Below are positions 8,567 through 19,792 of a DNA stretch of 64,000 bases, in pieces. The notes under the pieces were generated by a model. That model had not been told where the DNA came from. It saw nothing but the letters and a program-made list of their open reading frames with translations, and made no database searches. Location: positions 202,501 through 266,500 of the forward strand of contig NC_090171.1 of assembly GCF_017916325.1 (NCBI RefSeq). Reading direction: 5' to 3'. The position numbers and the translations under genes were made by a program. How positions within the stretch are numbered: the first letter of the stretch is position 1; every line of letters starts with the position of its first letter. This stretch comes from Leishmania martiniquensis (lineage: Eukaryota > Euglenozoa > Kinetoplastea > Trypanosomatida > Trypanosomatidae).

Positions 8567-11500
8567 CGGATTCGCGCAGTGTGGTTGATGCCTTCAGTGG
8601 ATACATGTGTGCTGAGCGAACCCCCAACGCTTCGTCACGAGAGAGGTATCGATGGCATCCCACGCCCTCAGCAGCTCCTTTCCCCAAGGGAAGCCTCTGC
8701 CTGACGCTTTTCTACTTCGATACGCAGAGGGAAGGATGCGGGAGCGGAGGGGCGGGCCGGCGTTGAAGGAGGGCTCCCTGGCACCTCATCTGTTCCTCCG
8801 CTCTTTTCAGCTGGCATTGCAGGTGGCGCAGCTGCGCGTTTCAGCCATGGCGAGAGGGCGAGAGAGAAGTGGCCATCATGCATCTCTATACCTGGCATTG
8901 ACGCCTTACCCTCGTACTTGCAACACACATGCCGCCTCCTGTCCCTAAACGAATCGCTTCAGGAGGACCAGTGCGCATCCAAGCGGAGCTAAGCAATAAA
9001 AGTGAAGCATAAAACGGCAGCGTTGGCGGATTCGTCGCGCTCAGCCTATGGGACGCGATATCCCCCACACTGCTGCCTGCGGAGAGGAAATTGTCATATG
9101 GGTCCTGCCGGCTTTTTCCCCGCTCATGTGTACATGCGCTTTTCGATGTTGCCCTCTCCCCCACGGACGCCCTGATCTTCGCACGCTCTGTCTCCCTCTC
9201 CGCACGATCGACACACGCACACCCGCATGCACACACCCAAACGAACATGCCGCACCCACGCACATCCCAACGTACCCGCCTAAACACATGAGTGCGCGGC
9301 TTCTCTCTTCGATCGCATACCCCTTTCATCTTTGATCATCTCCATCCGCGCCTTCCCCGTACGCACCACTTCCTCAAACCAAACGTCTGCCTCTCGTACA
9401 AAAGAGGAAGGAACATCACTGACCAATTGAACACGCTCTCTCATCTTTTCACGTTCTCTCGACTTCCCCGTCGAACCTGTTCAAGCACTTCTCACTCTCC
9501 CAAACCACGCTCGCACGCGCCCCTTCCCCTTCGCTGTGTATGGGTGCAAGTGCGCGGCTGTAGTGGTCTGTTGGATCAGAGATCGCTGCCTTCTGTCGCT
9601 TTCTGTAAGCATTTTCCCGTTTCGCTTGCTGCGTCACTATTTTTCATTTCCTATTACCCCTCCCCTTCCCTTTTTTCTTTCACACCGCCTGTGACACACG
9701 CGCACGCTCAGGTCCCTGGCACCTTACACCCAAAGGACAGTCCTTGGCTACACGCTCACAAATTCGTGCACATTTCGTTCAGCGTCTGAGGTACTTTGCT
9801 GCAGGCGCACCGTGGAGAGGCGACGAGGGAGAGAGAGAAGCGACGAGACGAGCGGATCAGCGGATCACCGTCGCAGGCAGCGTCTTGGAGCAACGAACTG
9901 ACCGCTGCGGAGCACAAAGGAAACGAGAAAACAGCACACAAGAGACATCGACTACAGACGCTCTCGAGATCCGCTTTTTTCCTCTTCTTTTCCTTTTGCC
10001 TTGGCGCCACTCTTCTCTCCCTTGACGCTGACCTCGCGTGTGCGTTTTATTTATCGCGTGGTTTCTTTTCCTCTTTTCCCTTCACCCCCGTCACGTATTC
10101 CACCTTTAGTCCATACCGATACCCACACGGCCTGTCGGCGTTGCATTCCGACAAACGCATCTTTTTTTTCGTTTCCTTTCCGCTTCGCTCTCATACACGC
10201 ACCAACCTACCTTCAATTCGCTGAGTGAGTGTCCTCACGTTCTTGTTTCTACGATCTTCTTTATTGTCAGCGCGCACCATCGACCGTCACGATCCCTCGC
10301 GCATAGGTGAGACTCGCCACGGGCAGCAGAAGGGCGACTGTCCCAGGATAGAGCACGCAGAGATACCGAGACAAAAGAGGAGGCGGAGCAGAAAGACCCC
10401 CCCGCCGCCGCCGCCGCTCCGTGCGCGTACTACCCTACGCCGTGGGGACGCCGACGAACACGCTAACAAAAGCACTTACTCTCCCCTCTTTCCCTACACC
10501 CACAACAAAGGAAGAAGAAATACAGGACTGGAAAGGCACAAAGCAACGTCAGAGGGGAGACCAACGGCTCAAGCACCTGCTCTGAAACGCCCCTTACACA
10601 CACGCACACATACCTACACGCATTGAAGGACGTTGCACGTCCCTCCACTACGGCCAACACCCTCTCTCGCCTCCCCGCATTTTCACTTGCCAGCCCAGCC
10701 TCTCACCCTCGCCTTCCGCTTTCACGCTCTCTTCCACGCTCCTTGTTCTCTCCCCCTCCGTCGTTTTCTGCTTTTCTTCGTGCCTTTGCGCGTCTCCTTC
10801 TTTCTTTCTCCTCTTCCTTCGCGCTTCCGTTTTGGCGTTCCACAAGTGACGAAAGAAAGAAAACCTTATATATATTTGCTCATCGGTCGTGCGTGCGCAA
10901 GTCTTTTCATCACCAACTTGTTCTTCATCTTTCTCTTTCGACTGCGTTTCTGCTTTGAGCGCTACTCTCACACACACAGCCGACGACGCTTGTGAAGCTC
11001 TCGCTCTGCCCCGACTGGCCCCTTCGCCACGTCTCGCAGCTTCTTCGAGTCGCTATTGGTGCTGCTGACCCATCTTTTTCGTCATCTTCTCTCGACTCCG
11101 CTTTTCTTATATATTTTTTTTCTCTCCTCTTTCCTTCTACTCGATCGGGTAGGATGCTCGGAACACATTTGTAGGCAGGGTGTTCCACACGGCAGTAAGA
11201 GCCTTTTTTCCCCGCATTGGCTTCTCTTATTTGGCTGCACAGCCTCACGCGCGCTTCAGCGAACGTTTCTCTGGTCTCTCGAAAAAAAGGAAAGAAAACG
11301 AAAAAGCGAAGCGTTGGAGAAAAAACGACGGCAGCTGCTTTCACTTCTATTCAGAACGGCGAAGGTACAACATTTTCTTTGCTTCGTACCGCTACCCGTA
11401 CCCGCTACTTGTGTATTGCTGGGGTGCAGGTGTCGTGCTATTCTTGGAGTAGACGTCCACCATCACCACATAAGTGTCCGCTGTCTCCCCCCCCAACCGT

Positions 11501-13493
11501 CGTGGCGTGTGCGTCTATCTGTGTACTCCACGTACGCGGAGGCTGCGAAGCATTACCGAGGTGAGGCAAGCCAGGAGACGAAACCTTTGCGATTCGCTCA
11601 CGCACACACACACACACACCTACACACACAGGCTTGCTCACGCGCGTCCTTTCAGCGTACCTTGTCTCGAGAGGAGCGCAAGGGAGAAGACCATACCGGC
11701 CTTCTCAGCTACAGCCTCTCCTATTGACTCTGTTTTTCTTTGTTCGCTCCGCTTTTCTTTTTTTTTCTTTCGAGTCTTTCTCTTGCCTCTCTTCTCTCTC
11801 CTCCGCCTCCTCTACAGAGGCTATTTCTCGGCTGCTGCTTTGGCTGTTTTTTTCCCTTTGCATTGCTTTCCTTCTTTTTCTTCTCGCTAGTGCACTTGCG
11901 TACCAAAGCCCACACACTTTCGACTTGGCTCACCTTCTGCACGCCACTGCTTCTCTGTCCCCTCTTCCCTTTCACTCTTCTTTGTTCGCGTTAGAATACC
12001 GGATAGGTTATACATATCCATACTTCTCCTCTTGTCTCTTGGGTACGAACCTGCCAGCCATCTTACCGGGAGCACTGTCGGTGCCTCCCCCCTTCCCCCT
12101 CCTCTATCTGCTGATTTTCCGTTGGTGCCCCCCTCTCTCTATCTCAGTGCGTTTGTGTGCTTCCTCCCACTTTCTTTCCGCAACTTTCTATTGGCTCGGC
12201 GGGCACTCTCTTAAAAGCAAGGCGAAAACTTTCCTTTGCCTTGTGCCGACTACTTCTCGTTGCTCGTCTTTTCACCTGCTAAACGGTCTCTGTCCTCCTC
12301 AACTTTCTTTTCCACTCCTTCCTGGTCTCTTTCTCTCCTTCTACGAGTGGCTCGCGCAATACACAGACACCAGTGTGAGAGAGTGAGAGGTTCGGTGCGT
12401 GTTGGAGCGACAAAGGAATTACTGTCTTTTTCTGCAACCTGCGTGCACGTCTTCTTGCTCTCTTACTATTTTTTCTCTCCCTCTATCGCTGTATATACAT
12501 TTTGTGTTCTTTCCTCGTAAGTTACAACGCGGCGAGGAGAACTGAAACCCTTTTTGCTGACTTTTATTATTATTATTTGTGCATGTGTCTGCGCCATTCA
12601 CCGCAGCGGACGTGTTGAGGTTCTCGGCCTCAGCGCAGACACGCAAGCACAGACCATCACGCAAATACCCATACGTGCGGGACGATACCAGGCACCATAA
12701 AAGGAGCAAAAAAAGAAAGGAAACACACGCGCTTCCGCCGACACACTCTTTTCACGCCCGTCTGCTACATTTCATTTATTTCAGTGTACTTCCATCTCTT
12801 CTTCCTCTCAGCCACCGTCTGTGAGCAACTCGTCTGTCAAAGAGAAAAAACAACAACCAAGGAAAGCTGCAACAGAAAGTCAAGAAGGAATCTGAAATAC
12901 CATAGCGTTTCTCAACGTTTTTATTTTATTTCATCAGTTTCCTCTTCTTTCACCCCCCATCAACAGCGCGCGTATATAACTCCCCAAAGGGCAGCAACAG
13001 AAGAGGAAAGGAGAGAAAAAAAAGAACAACAGACAACGCAGAACGCTACAAACAGAATTGAAACAGAAAATTGATTGCTCAAAAGATCGTTTAGTGCGTT
13101 CAACGACCCTTTTTATGATTAATTTTCGGTAACAGCGATATACACACGCGAACAGATAAGGAAGCGACCCGAGAAGGAGGAGTCCCGCGCCCCTCCCCCC
13201 CTCTCCATCGCTATCCAGTGGGGCGCATTTGATTTTTTATCGTGGAGTTGTCGCGTGCTGCACCGCCTTTCCTTTTGATATATACATATATATATCTGTG
13301 CGCGTGTGTGTTAGTGGGTCTTATTGCCGCCAAAACACAAAACGAGAGGACTGCTTGTGCTCCTGCGCCGTCTCTTCAATCATCGGAGTCACTTTTGGAG
13401 CCCTGCCGACGCGGCTTCTCGCCACCTCTTCTTCCAGTGTCGGCGCTGAGGCTGTATCAGCTGTCCCTCTCTTTCCTTCGAGAGCGCTTCGGT
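8567..13493. other. 4.9-kb spacer with no convincing gene
   Basis: The + strand is CT-rich over most of this stretch, especially 9290-9730 and 10630-12480, with CA tracts (about 11602-11629) and A-rich runs near 12835-13075. Every long open frame here translates to S/L/F/P-rich low-complexity sequence or its K/E/R-rich antisense image, without conserved motifs or steady third-position bias. I found no tRNA or snoRNA-like structure by eye. It probably comprises a long 3' UTR, a long 5' UTR, or a gene lost from this locus. Confidence 0.55.
11602..11629. repeat. (CA)n microsatellite
   Basis: An interrupted CA dinucleotide run in the 8.6-13.5 kb spacer. Confidence 0.9.
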
Positions 13494-14102
13494 ATGCCGA
13501 GATTTGGGGAGAACGGCTACCGTGCGCCGTTTCATCACTGTCGATCTTGGTTTACCGCCGTAGTGGTGGTGCTGCTTTTCCTCTCTCTCCGTAGCGGTTC
13601 GCTCGCCGGCACACGTGTAAGCGATGACTACTTCGGTAACGCAGAAAAGAGCGGTGCCGCCCGGACATTGACGTCGACGGCGACCCCCGCTGCAGCTGCT
13701 GCTCCGATGTCTCTGCAGGAAGCGTGCCATACAGAGATGAAGCTTTACTGCACGGACCACGAAGCTTCTCGCCTGCGCTGTCTCGTTGAGCAGTACGACC
13801 GCACCACAAAAGACTACAGTGAGGAGCAGCGTCGAATGACGTCGGCGCTCTACTCGGACGTGTGCGAGTCGTGGCTGGCTGCCCGAAAGACATGCTTAGA
13901 CTTTGTACATAAACGCGGCTGTGGGCTATGCGGGTCTGCCGCGAGCGATGCGCGTGATTGCCTACGACAGATCCCACCACTGGTTCTTCCGCACGCATGC
14001 GTGACGAGCGCTTACTACGAAAGTGTTCGGTTGGTTGGAAAGCTGCGCCAACATCAGAGCGCTGATGCTCGGCTTCGCCTGCTTCGCGAGGCGCTGACAT
14101 AG
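13494..14102 (+). CDS. Cysteine-rich type II membrane protein, hypothetical
   Basis: A 202-residue protein. The open frame continues 84 codons upstream, but that part is AT/CT-rich spacer, so the ATG at 13494 is preferred. A basic N-terminus is followed by one hydrophobic helix (about residues 19-38, SWFTAVVVVLLFLSLRSG). This is either a signal anchor giving a lumenal domain or a signal peptide. The lumenal part has a low-complexity TSTATPAAAAAP linker and then about nine cysteines in a C-x(n)-C pattern (EACHTEMKLYC, LRCL, DVCESW, KTCLDF, GCGLC, RDCL, HACV). The C...YC...RCL spacing recalls the cysteine-rich GLG1 repeats of Golgi/secretory proteins, but I would not assign the family on that alone. 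The third-position G/C preference supports it being coding. Confidence 0.72.
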   Translation: MPRFGENGYRAPFHHCRSWFTAVVVVLLFLSLRSGSLAGTRVSDDYFGNAEKSGAARTLTSTATPAAAAAPMSLQEACHTEMKLYCTDHEASRLRCLVEQYDRTTKDYSEEQRRMTSALYSDVCESWLAARKTCLDFVHKRGCGLCGSAASDARDCLRQIPPLVLPHACVTSAYYESVRLVGKLRQHQSADARLRLLREALT

Positions 14103-16882
14103 AGCGAAAAAGCGACGCAGTCATGGCTGGGGCACGAGTGGAAAGCAGGCACCGCTTGTGCTGTCTGAGGCTCTACGGGACCGCTGGCACTCGCTCAAAA
14201 AGGAAGTCTGCGGCTCGCGTACCCCCTCCGGTTACCCCCTTCCCCCCCGTCCTCTTCTTCCTCCTTTGCTCCTCCTGCGCATAGAAGTTTCGCGCATTGA
14301 AGACGTGCCGGCCTCTCTCTTTTTTTGCTTTTAGCTCTTCAAGGGGTTTCTTCCTTTTGCACCTTCACCTGTGCGTATTTGGTGTCCACGGGACTCACAC
14401 TTGTCATCGAACTCTTCTGTTTTCCTCTCTCCCCTCTCTCTCTTTTTTTTCTTGGCGTCAGGCTTGTTGATGCTTCGACTGTAAAAGAGAAGCACACATG
14501 AGCGGGCCCCCCTCCCTCCCCTCTCTTCTCTGCCGACAGGCTCGCTCTTCTCGTGTGGGAAGAGAGACAAGCAGAAAAAAAGTATATTAAAAGGAGCGCT
14601 GCTACGCGGCGTGTGCCTCTTCTCTTTCCCTCATTGCTGTACCTAACGTGTGGCACATGTATGGCATACGTCTGTCTGCCTGTGTGCTTCATGAATAGGA
14701 GCGCGTCCTCGCGCTCCTCTTTGTGCTCGCAGTCTCCATCGAACATATATATATATATATGAGTCTCTTTTTTTTTTCACTTCTATAGCTGCCGAGTGCT
14801 CGTGTCGTCGTCTCTCGGTCGTTCTCCTGTGGGGAAAGACACGAGCAGTAGCGGCGCGGAGCTCCGTCTCCACCGATGCACCCGACGCACACGAGCGCGA
14901 AAGAAGCAACGGTATACAAGTCCACGTGTCCCGGTGTTTGCCCCTCCCCCCCTCTCTGGCTGAAGTGCTGAGGCTCAGCTCTCTCCTTGGTTGAAGGATT
15001 ACGCTTTGCAAGCTTACCAGCGAAGCCGATAGGAAGAGGGGGAAGGGGGGGCGAACACGCTTCCATTCTTCGTCAGCGTACCCATAAACAGGTATGCAGG
15101 CGGGACGGTGCGGCAGGTGCGCGATAAGGGTTACTCATAAACGCGTACACCAAGCGGGTTGCACAAGGAGGCAGAGGAATCGGGGCGGGAAGAAGAAGTG
15201 CTGCGTGTGCGCTTCGCCGTTCCTTTTTCACTTCTGGAGACGGCCGATCTCTGCGTGGCTTTTGCACGCGCTTTTGGCGACGGTGATGAGTTCATATATG
15301 TGTGGCCTGCCCGATTGCTATGCGCGTCTGCGGGGGTACCTGCACCCTTTGATGGCTCAGATTTCTTTTGTCTTCTTGCTCTGCCTCTCTCGATTCACGT
15401 CGATCATGCGCGCCCTGTCCCGCACACGCGTGTGCTTACGTGCCAGTGCTCTTTCACATTCCAGGGCCGCATCGCTCATAAGAGCTGAAGACACCGACGG
15501 GGAAAAGAAGAAAAACAGAGGAAAGCTTACCAGATACCGAAGGGCCGCTCTCCTTTTTCTCTCCGCTTCAAAATGAGCTCGTGCGCGTGCACCATAAAGA
15601 AGGAAGTGCGTCAAGGTCATCTTTCCTTTCGCTTACTTTTTTTTGGCTAACCACTATACAGAAGTTGCTTGACTTCATTTAGTGGGGCTTTCCCTCCCCG
15701 GGTGTGGACGTCGTTTCGTGCACGTCTGTGAGGACTATTTTCGTTGTCTTTTTTGTCGCTGTTGCCTTCGTCCTCTCCTCCTCACGCCTTCTTGTGCTTT
15801 CTCCACCCGTCTGCCCGCCCCTCTTCCCCTCTCTCCGCCTGAATGCCACTTGCTTGTAGAGTGGCATGCGTTGATGCCTGAGCGCGTGAGCGTGTCTGAG
15901 TAGGTGGCTGAGCAAGTGTGCATCGTGCCTCTTGCTCCTTCGACGTTCTTTTTCTTTTTGCGTCTCTGCTATTTTTCGTCGGTCTCCGAATAAGGGGATT
16001 TTTTTTCAGCTCAGGTGCTTTCTGTGCCTGTGTGCGTGGCCCCTGTGCGGCAATGGTGTTGAACTTTGCAGAGCCGACAGAAGAGCGGGGCAGCAAACGA
16101 GAAAAAATCTGCTGCAGGGGGTCGGGGCCACCGTCACCTCCCCCCACCCCCACAGGCCCACGAAGATTTCACCTTCACATATTTGTGCGTGTGCGCACAT
16201 TGTAAGCCAAAGAGAAGGTTGAGCGAAGCTTCAGCATGACTGTTGATCTGCGCCTGTCTCTCTCTCTTATTCACCGTCATTTTGCCCTCTTCACTTTTTT
16301 ATTTTTAAAAGATTTTCCCCTCCATTCCACCTTTTTCTTCTGAGACTCCCCTTATTTGGACGCAGTTTTTTTTTTTTTCAAGTAAGCTTCCCTCTTTCAC
16401 GTCCTCAAAGATCATTTTGTCCTCTTGTTCTTCACTTCCGCTCTGCACCCTCTGCATGTACTTTTTTGTGCTTCTCTTTCCAGTCCTTCTCCGTCCGCAC
16501 CGTCCGTTCGCATCAATGCGCTGCTGTGCGGCGGTTGCACGTCGATTGGAATCGGTACTTTCTTTTGCGTGGCCCCCCTTCGCCTTCCCCAGGTCCACAG
16601 GTGTGCCCTTCATGAGTGGTGTATGGCTTGATACGGTGCGGATTTAGACTTGGATTCTTCTTTATGTGCGCTAGCATGTCGTCCTCGAGGGAAGAGGTCG
16701 GGGCGCCTCTCGACTGTGCTACCTGAAGACGTTCCTCCTGTCCATCGCCCCCCCCTCACGTCCGCGTTTTTTAGACGCCCTCGAACCTCACCTTTCCACG
16801 CGCCTCCCGCCGCTTTCTTCACCCAGAACAACGGTTTGCGGGCACTTCACCACTGTCCTTTCCTGCACTTTTCTGTTGCCCA
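14103..16882. other. Intergenic spacer, 3' side of the cysteine-rich gene
   Basis: A 2.8-kb stretch left of the repeat. It contains an (AT)8 microsatellite at 14745-14760, CT-rich tracts (about 14320-14450, 16255-16400) and no open frame with protein-like character on either strand. Confidence 0.55.
14745..14760. repeat. (AT)8 microsatellite
   Basis: An uninterrupted AT dinucleotide run inside the spacer. Confidence 0.95.
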
Positions 16883-17610
16883 TTTTCGTTTCCTATTTCA
16901 TATCTCCTTTATCCCACCCTGCGTCGACCACCTCTGTTCGCGGTACCAGGGCCCAGCAGCCTTCCCCTTTCTCCGCAGGCCGAGAACGTGCGGCCGTGCC
17001 CGAGAGGGCACGGCGGCGGACAGGCTTGGGCTGGCGCTCTGCAAGAAAGCCTTGCGCTTATGGTCGTGTGCGGACCTGCTCACTGCAGATTGCGCGAGCG
17101 ATTCGCCGAATGCGCGCGCTGCCAGCCTGTGGCGTGCGCCTGCCGCTACAGCTCGCCTTTGGTCATTGTGAAAGGAAGGCGAGCGCCCGGGTAGTGCGAG
17201 ACCTGCAACGGTGCCGACGCCAAGTGCAGGAATTGCGGGACGTGGCCGCCGGTCTCCGCCGCCAAGCTGGTGACAGGCGTCCGACACCATAGAGGCACGG
17301 ACGCTGAGCTTTCGTTGCGGCCGGAGTCGACCGTCGCCGAGCACCACCCTGGCGCCTGTCCGTACTTTTGGCTATCTGCGGCGGCGCGTGTGTGGGGATG
17401 CCGACACGTAATGGTGAGCCTGCGCGCCTGCCGCTGGCGCTGCACGTATGCGACGAGGGGACTTAGGTGATGGTGGTGGTGGTGGCGGCCGAGACGAGCG
17501 GGCGGGGCGCATGGCCCGAGTCGGTGGCCGGACGGCTTGCCCTGGGGGGGGGGCTGGGCCCGGGGTCTGAGCCGCGGTGTCACGGCTTGTGGGGGCGAAG
17601 TGTGCATTGA
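16883..17610. repeat. 728-bp dispersed repeat, copy A
   Basis: This block recurs at 53240-53967 with a constant offset of 36,357 bp. Every open frame read through both blocks on both strands translates identically, so the copies appear identical with no indels. The block is GC-rich and contains a 9-bp stem with a GAGA loop, a GGT-repeat tract and a G10 run. It carries no believable gene: open frames of 149 and 153 codons on the minus strand lack motifs. The left end, read on the minus strand, is A-rich (AAAGGAGATATGAAATAGG), as might be expected of a retroposon tail. Dispersed, partly truncated GC-rich copies in intergenic DNA suggest a SIDER-type short retroposon, but near-perfect identity is unusual for those. 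Confidence 0.93.
16993..17014 (+). other. 9-bp GNRA-capped hairpin inside repeat copy A
   Basis: Positions 16993-17001 (GCCGTGCCC) pair perfectly with 17006-17014 (GGGCACGGC) around a GAGA loop at 17002-17005. GAGA is a GNRA tetraloop, so the RNA form on the + strand should be very stable. The same hairpin is in copy B. Confidence 0.8.
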
Positions 17611-18409
17611 GGCGTACGCTTGAGGGCTCGTGGAGGGCAGAAGGAGACATGTGACAGACAGGAAAGCATCATTGCTTGACGCAGCGCTGTATGGATCTTC
17701 TGTAAAGGCAAAGGGGATGCATAAAGGTACGATGCGGAGAGGAAGAGGGGGGCTTTTTCGATGAGTCCCCCAGACCCCCCGCGGCTCCTTCTTGTAGGAA
17801 TCGCTGCTGGTGCAAGGGCGTTGTCGAATGGCAGGCGCGCTTCTTTGCTATGTCGCTACTTCCGACTCCTCTGCTGGCGTGGTTGTGGAGCAGTGCGTGG
17901 AGAGGTATAATCGTATCAGTCTTGTCTGACTTTCCTTTTGTGCTTCACACACTGTCACCTCCTCACCTCTCGTTCTACTTCGAATCATGTTCGTCATCTC
18001 TCTCAGGGGTGCTGTGTACAGTCCTGCGTGCCATGGGTAACCTTCTTGCGCACTTTCAGCACTGTCGTTGGGGTTCTTAGAGTGGTAGGGGCCGTACTAA
18101 GTCTGGCCTTATCTCCTTCTGTGGTTTTCTCAAGCTAATCCTGCCTAGTGATTGGCGGTGCATTGCGCGACGATTCAGTGGGGAGGTGAGCGGACGCACA
18201 GAGTGGCGCATTGACGGACTTCCGCATCTCCCTTGCGTGAGCACAGCGACATTCTTCACGACACTGGGCTAGATACCCGAAGGCAGCTTTGTTTCTTTGC
18301 GGTGTTGTTGAGGCTGAGGTGGAGCATTTACGCTCCCGTACACGGCGGCCGCTGTGCTCTGTCAGCACCACACTGCTTGTTCCCATTCACAGCACGCCTA
18401 CCTGTAGCC
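17611..18409. other. Spacer between repeat copy A and the SLC35F6-like gene
   Basis: The first few bases (GGCGTAC, 17611-17617) still match copy 1 at the left edge of the window, so the element may extend slightly beyond the block shared with copy B. The rest is unique sequence without a gene. A probable acceptor (CCCATTCACAG, AG at 18391-18392) lies 18 nt before the next ATG. Confidence 0.5.
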
Positions 18410-19792
18410 ATGGGCGAGCCGGTTTCGGCGCTTTTCCTGATCGCTCTCGCACTCGTCTATATCTCTTGGGGCACCGTGCAGACATTGAGCTTGAAGTGGG
18501 CCGACACCATTATCGCCCCTGATGGCTTCACCGGGCCCACGACCAGCCATGGCGGCTCGCATCCGGTGCATTTCCGGCTGCTCTACTCCTTTGCCCACCC
18601 GTTCACGCAAGCCTTCCTCATGTTTTGCGCAGAGACGATCTGCCTCGCGGTCTTTGCCTGCGTGCTAGTGTGGAAGAAGTGGGCGGCACCCCTTCTGCAC
18701 GGCAGCCGCAATGGCGGGGCTGCTCCCACCGGTCTATTGAAGGCAGGCGAAGACTATGCACTGCCTTGCAACCCGTCACTGTGGATGCTGCCGTCTGGCG
18801 CTGACTTCTGTGCGAGTATCATACAGAACATCGGCATGACGCTCACGTACGCTTCCGTGTACCAGATGCTGCGTGGCGCCACCGTGGTGTGGATCGCCGT
18901 CATCTCATATTTCTGGCTGGGGCGCCGCTTCTCGAAGGTTGAACTGTGGGGCATGGGCTGCGTCGTGCTGGGACTTTCCTTTGTCGGGCTGAGCAGCTTC
19001 CTGGAAAGCGGCACCCGACTCTCGGGGCCCTCAGGGGGGCGGCGCAGGAATGAAGTGCTAGGCAACATTCTGGTGCTCGTGGCGCAGTTTCTGCACGCCT
19101 ACCAAGGTGTATGTGAGGAGCAGATGATCCGCCTCTACAAGATTCCACCGCTGCAGATGGTGGGGACGGAGGGCATCTATGGCGTCGGCATGACGCTTAG
19201 TCTGCTCGCCTTCTTGCAGCTGGTGCCCATGGCGGACTGGGGCCACAACTTGGCGGCCATCGAGGAGTTCCCAGCTGCTGGCGGCCCTGGCATCATATAC
19301 ACTAACGTCACATGGGTTCAGGAGCTGCAGCCGGAGCTGAAGGTTCCATACGACGACGTTGTCCTTGCGTTTGCCCAGGTAAGTCAGTCGTGGATGTGCA
19401 AGCTGTTTATCCTTGTCTATATCCTTGCCGGCTTCTTTTTCAACGCGTGCGAGATGAGCATGATCAAGCACGTTTCTGCGACGGCCACCGTCATGCTTGG
19501 CTCACTGCGCAACGTGACGGTGTGGCTCGTGTGTCTCCTCATCCCATCCATCTTTGAGGAGCACTTCAATTTGCTCCAGTTCATCGGATTCCTCTTTCTC
19601 GTTCTTGGGAATGTGCTCTTCCATCGACTCTGGTTCACGCACTTTGACGCCATTCTGCCAGCGCGCGTGATGCATGCTTGTCCGGCGCTCTTCCGGGACG
19701 CGAAGAGGGACAGGATGGGTGTAGTGGAGCACAGAAGCGGTGATACCCTTTCAGAGTCGCTGACGGGGGCGATGCGGTCTAAGAGCGACTAA
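18410..19792 (+). CDS. SLC35F6: SLC35F6-like transporter of the drug/metabolite superfamily
   Basis: A 460-residue membrane protein. The ATG at 18410 starts directly before the first transmembrane helix; the 59 upstream open codons are not conserved in type. It follows human SLC35F6 along its length: SLKWADTI after helix 1 (human LSAKWADNF), HPFTQAFLMFCAE (human HPFLQAVGMFLGE), a QMLRGATVVW helix (QMLRGAVIIF), a V-G-L-S segment, QMVGTEGIYG before helix 6 (RAVGTEGLFG), and the final SATATVMLGSLRNVTVW helix (SATTRMVLDSLRTVVIW). About ten helices are expected. Human SLC35F6 has been placed in lysosomes and mitochondria and its substrate is not settled. An insertion at about residues 272-320, between helices 6 and 7, is longer than in the human protein. 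Nucleotide-sugar transport should not be assumed. Confidence 0.9.
   Translation: MGEPVSALFLIALALVYISWGTVQTLSLKWADTIIAPDGFTGPTTSHGGSHPVHFRLLYSFAHPFTQAFLMFCAETICLAVFACVLVWKKWAAPLLHGSRNGGAAPTGLLKAGEDYALPCNPSLWMLPSGADFCASIIQNIGMTLTYASVYQMLRGATVVWIAVISYFWLGRRFSKVELWGMGCVVLGLSFVGLSSFLESGTRLSGPSGGRRRNEVLGNILVLVAQFLHAYQGVCEEQMIRLYKIPPLQMVGTEGIYGVGMTLSLLAFLQLVPMADWGHNLAAIEEFPAAGGPGIIYTNVTWVQELQPELKVPYDDVVLAFAQVSQSWMCKLFILVYILAGFFFNACEMSMIKHVSATATVMLGSLRNVTVWLVCLLIPSIFEEHFNLLQFIGFLFLVLGNVLFHRLWFTHFDAILPARVMHACPALFRDAKRDRMGVVEHRSGDTLSESLTGAMRSKSD

Noticed and set aside
11634..12386. 250-codon open frame on the + strand
   Set aside because: Pyrimidine-derived sequence without stop codons by composition; no conserved residues or codon bias.
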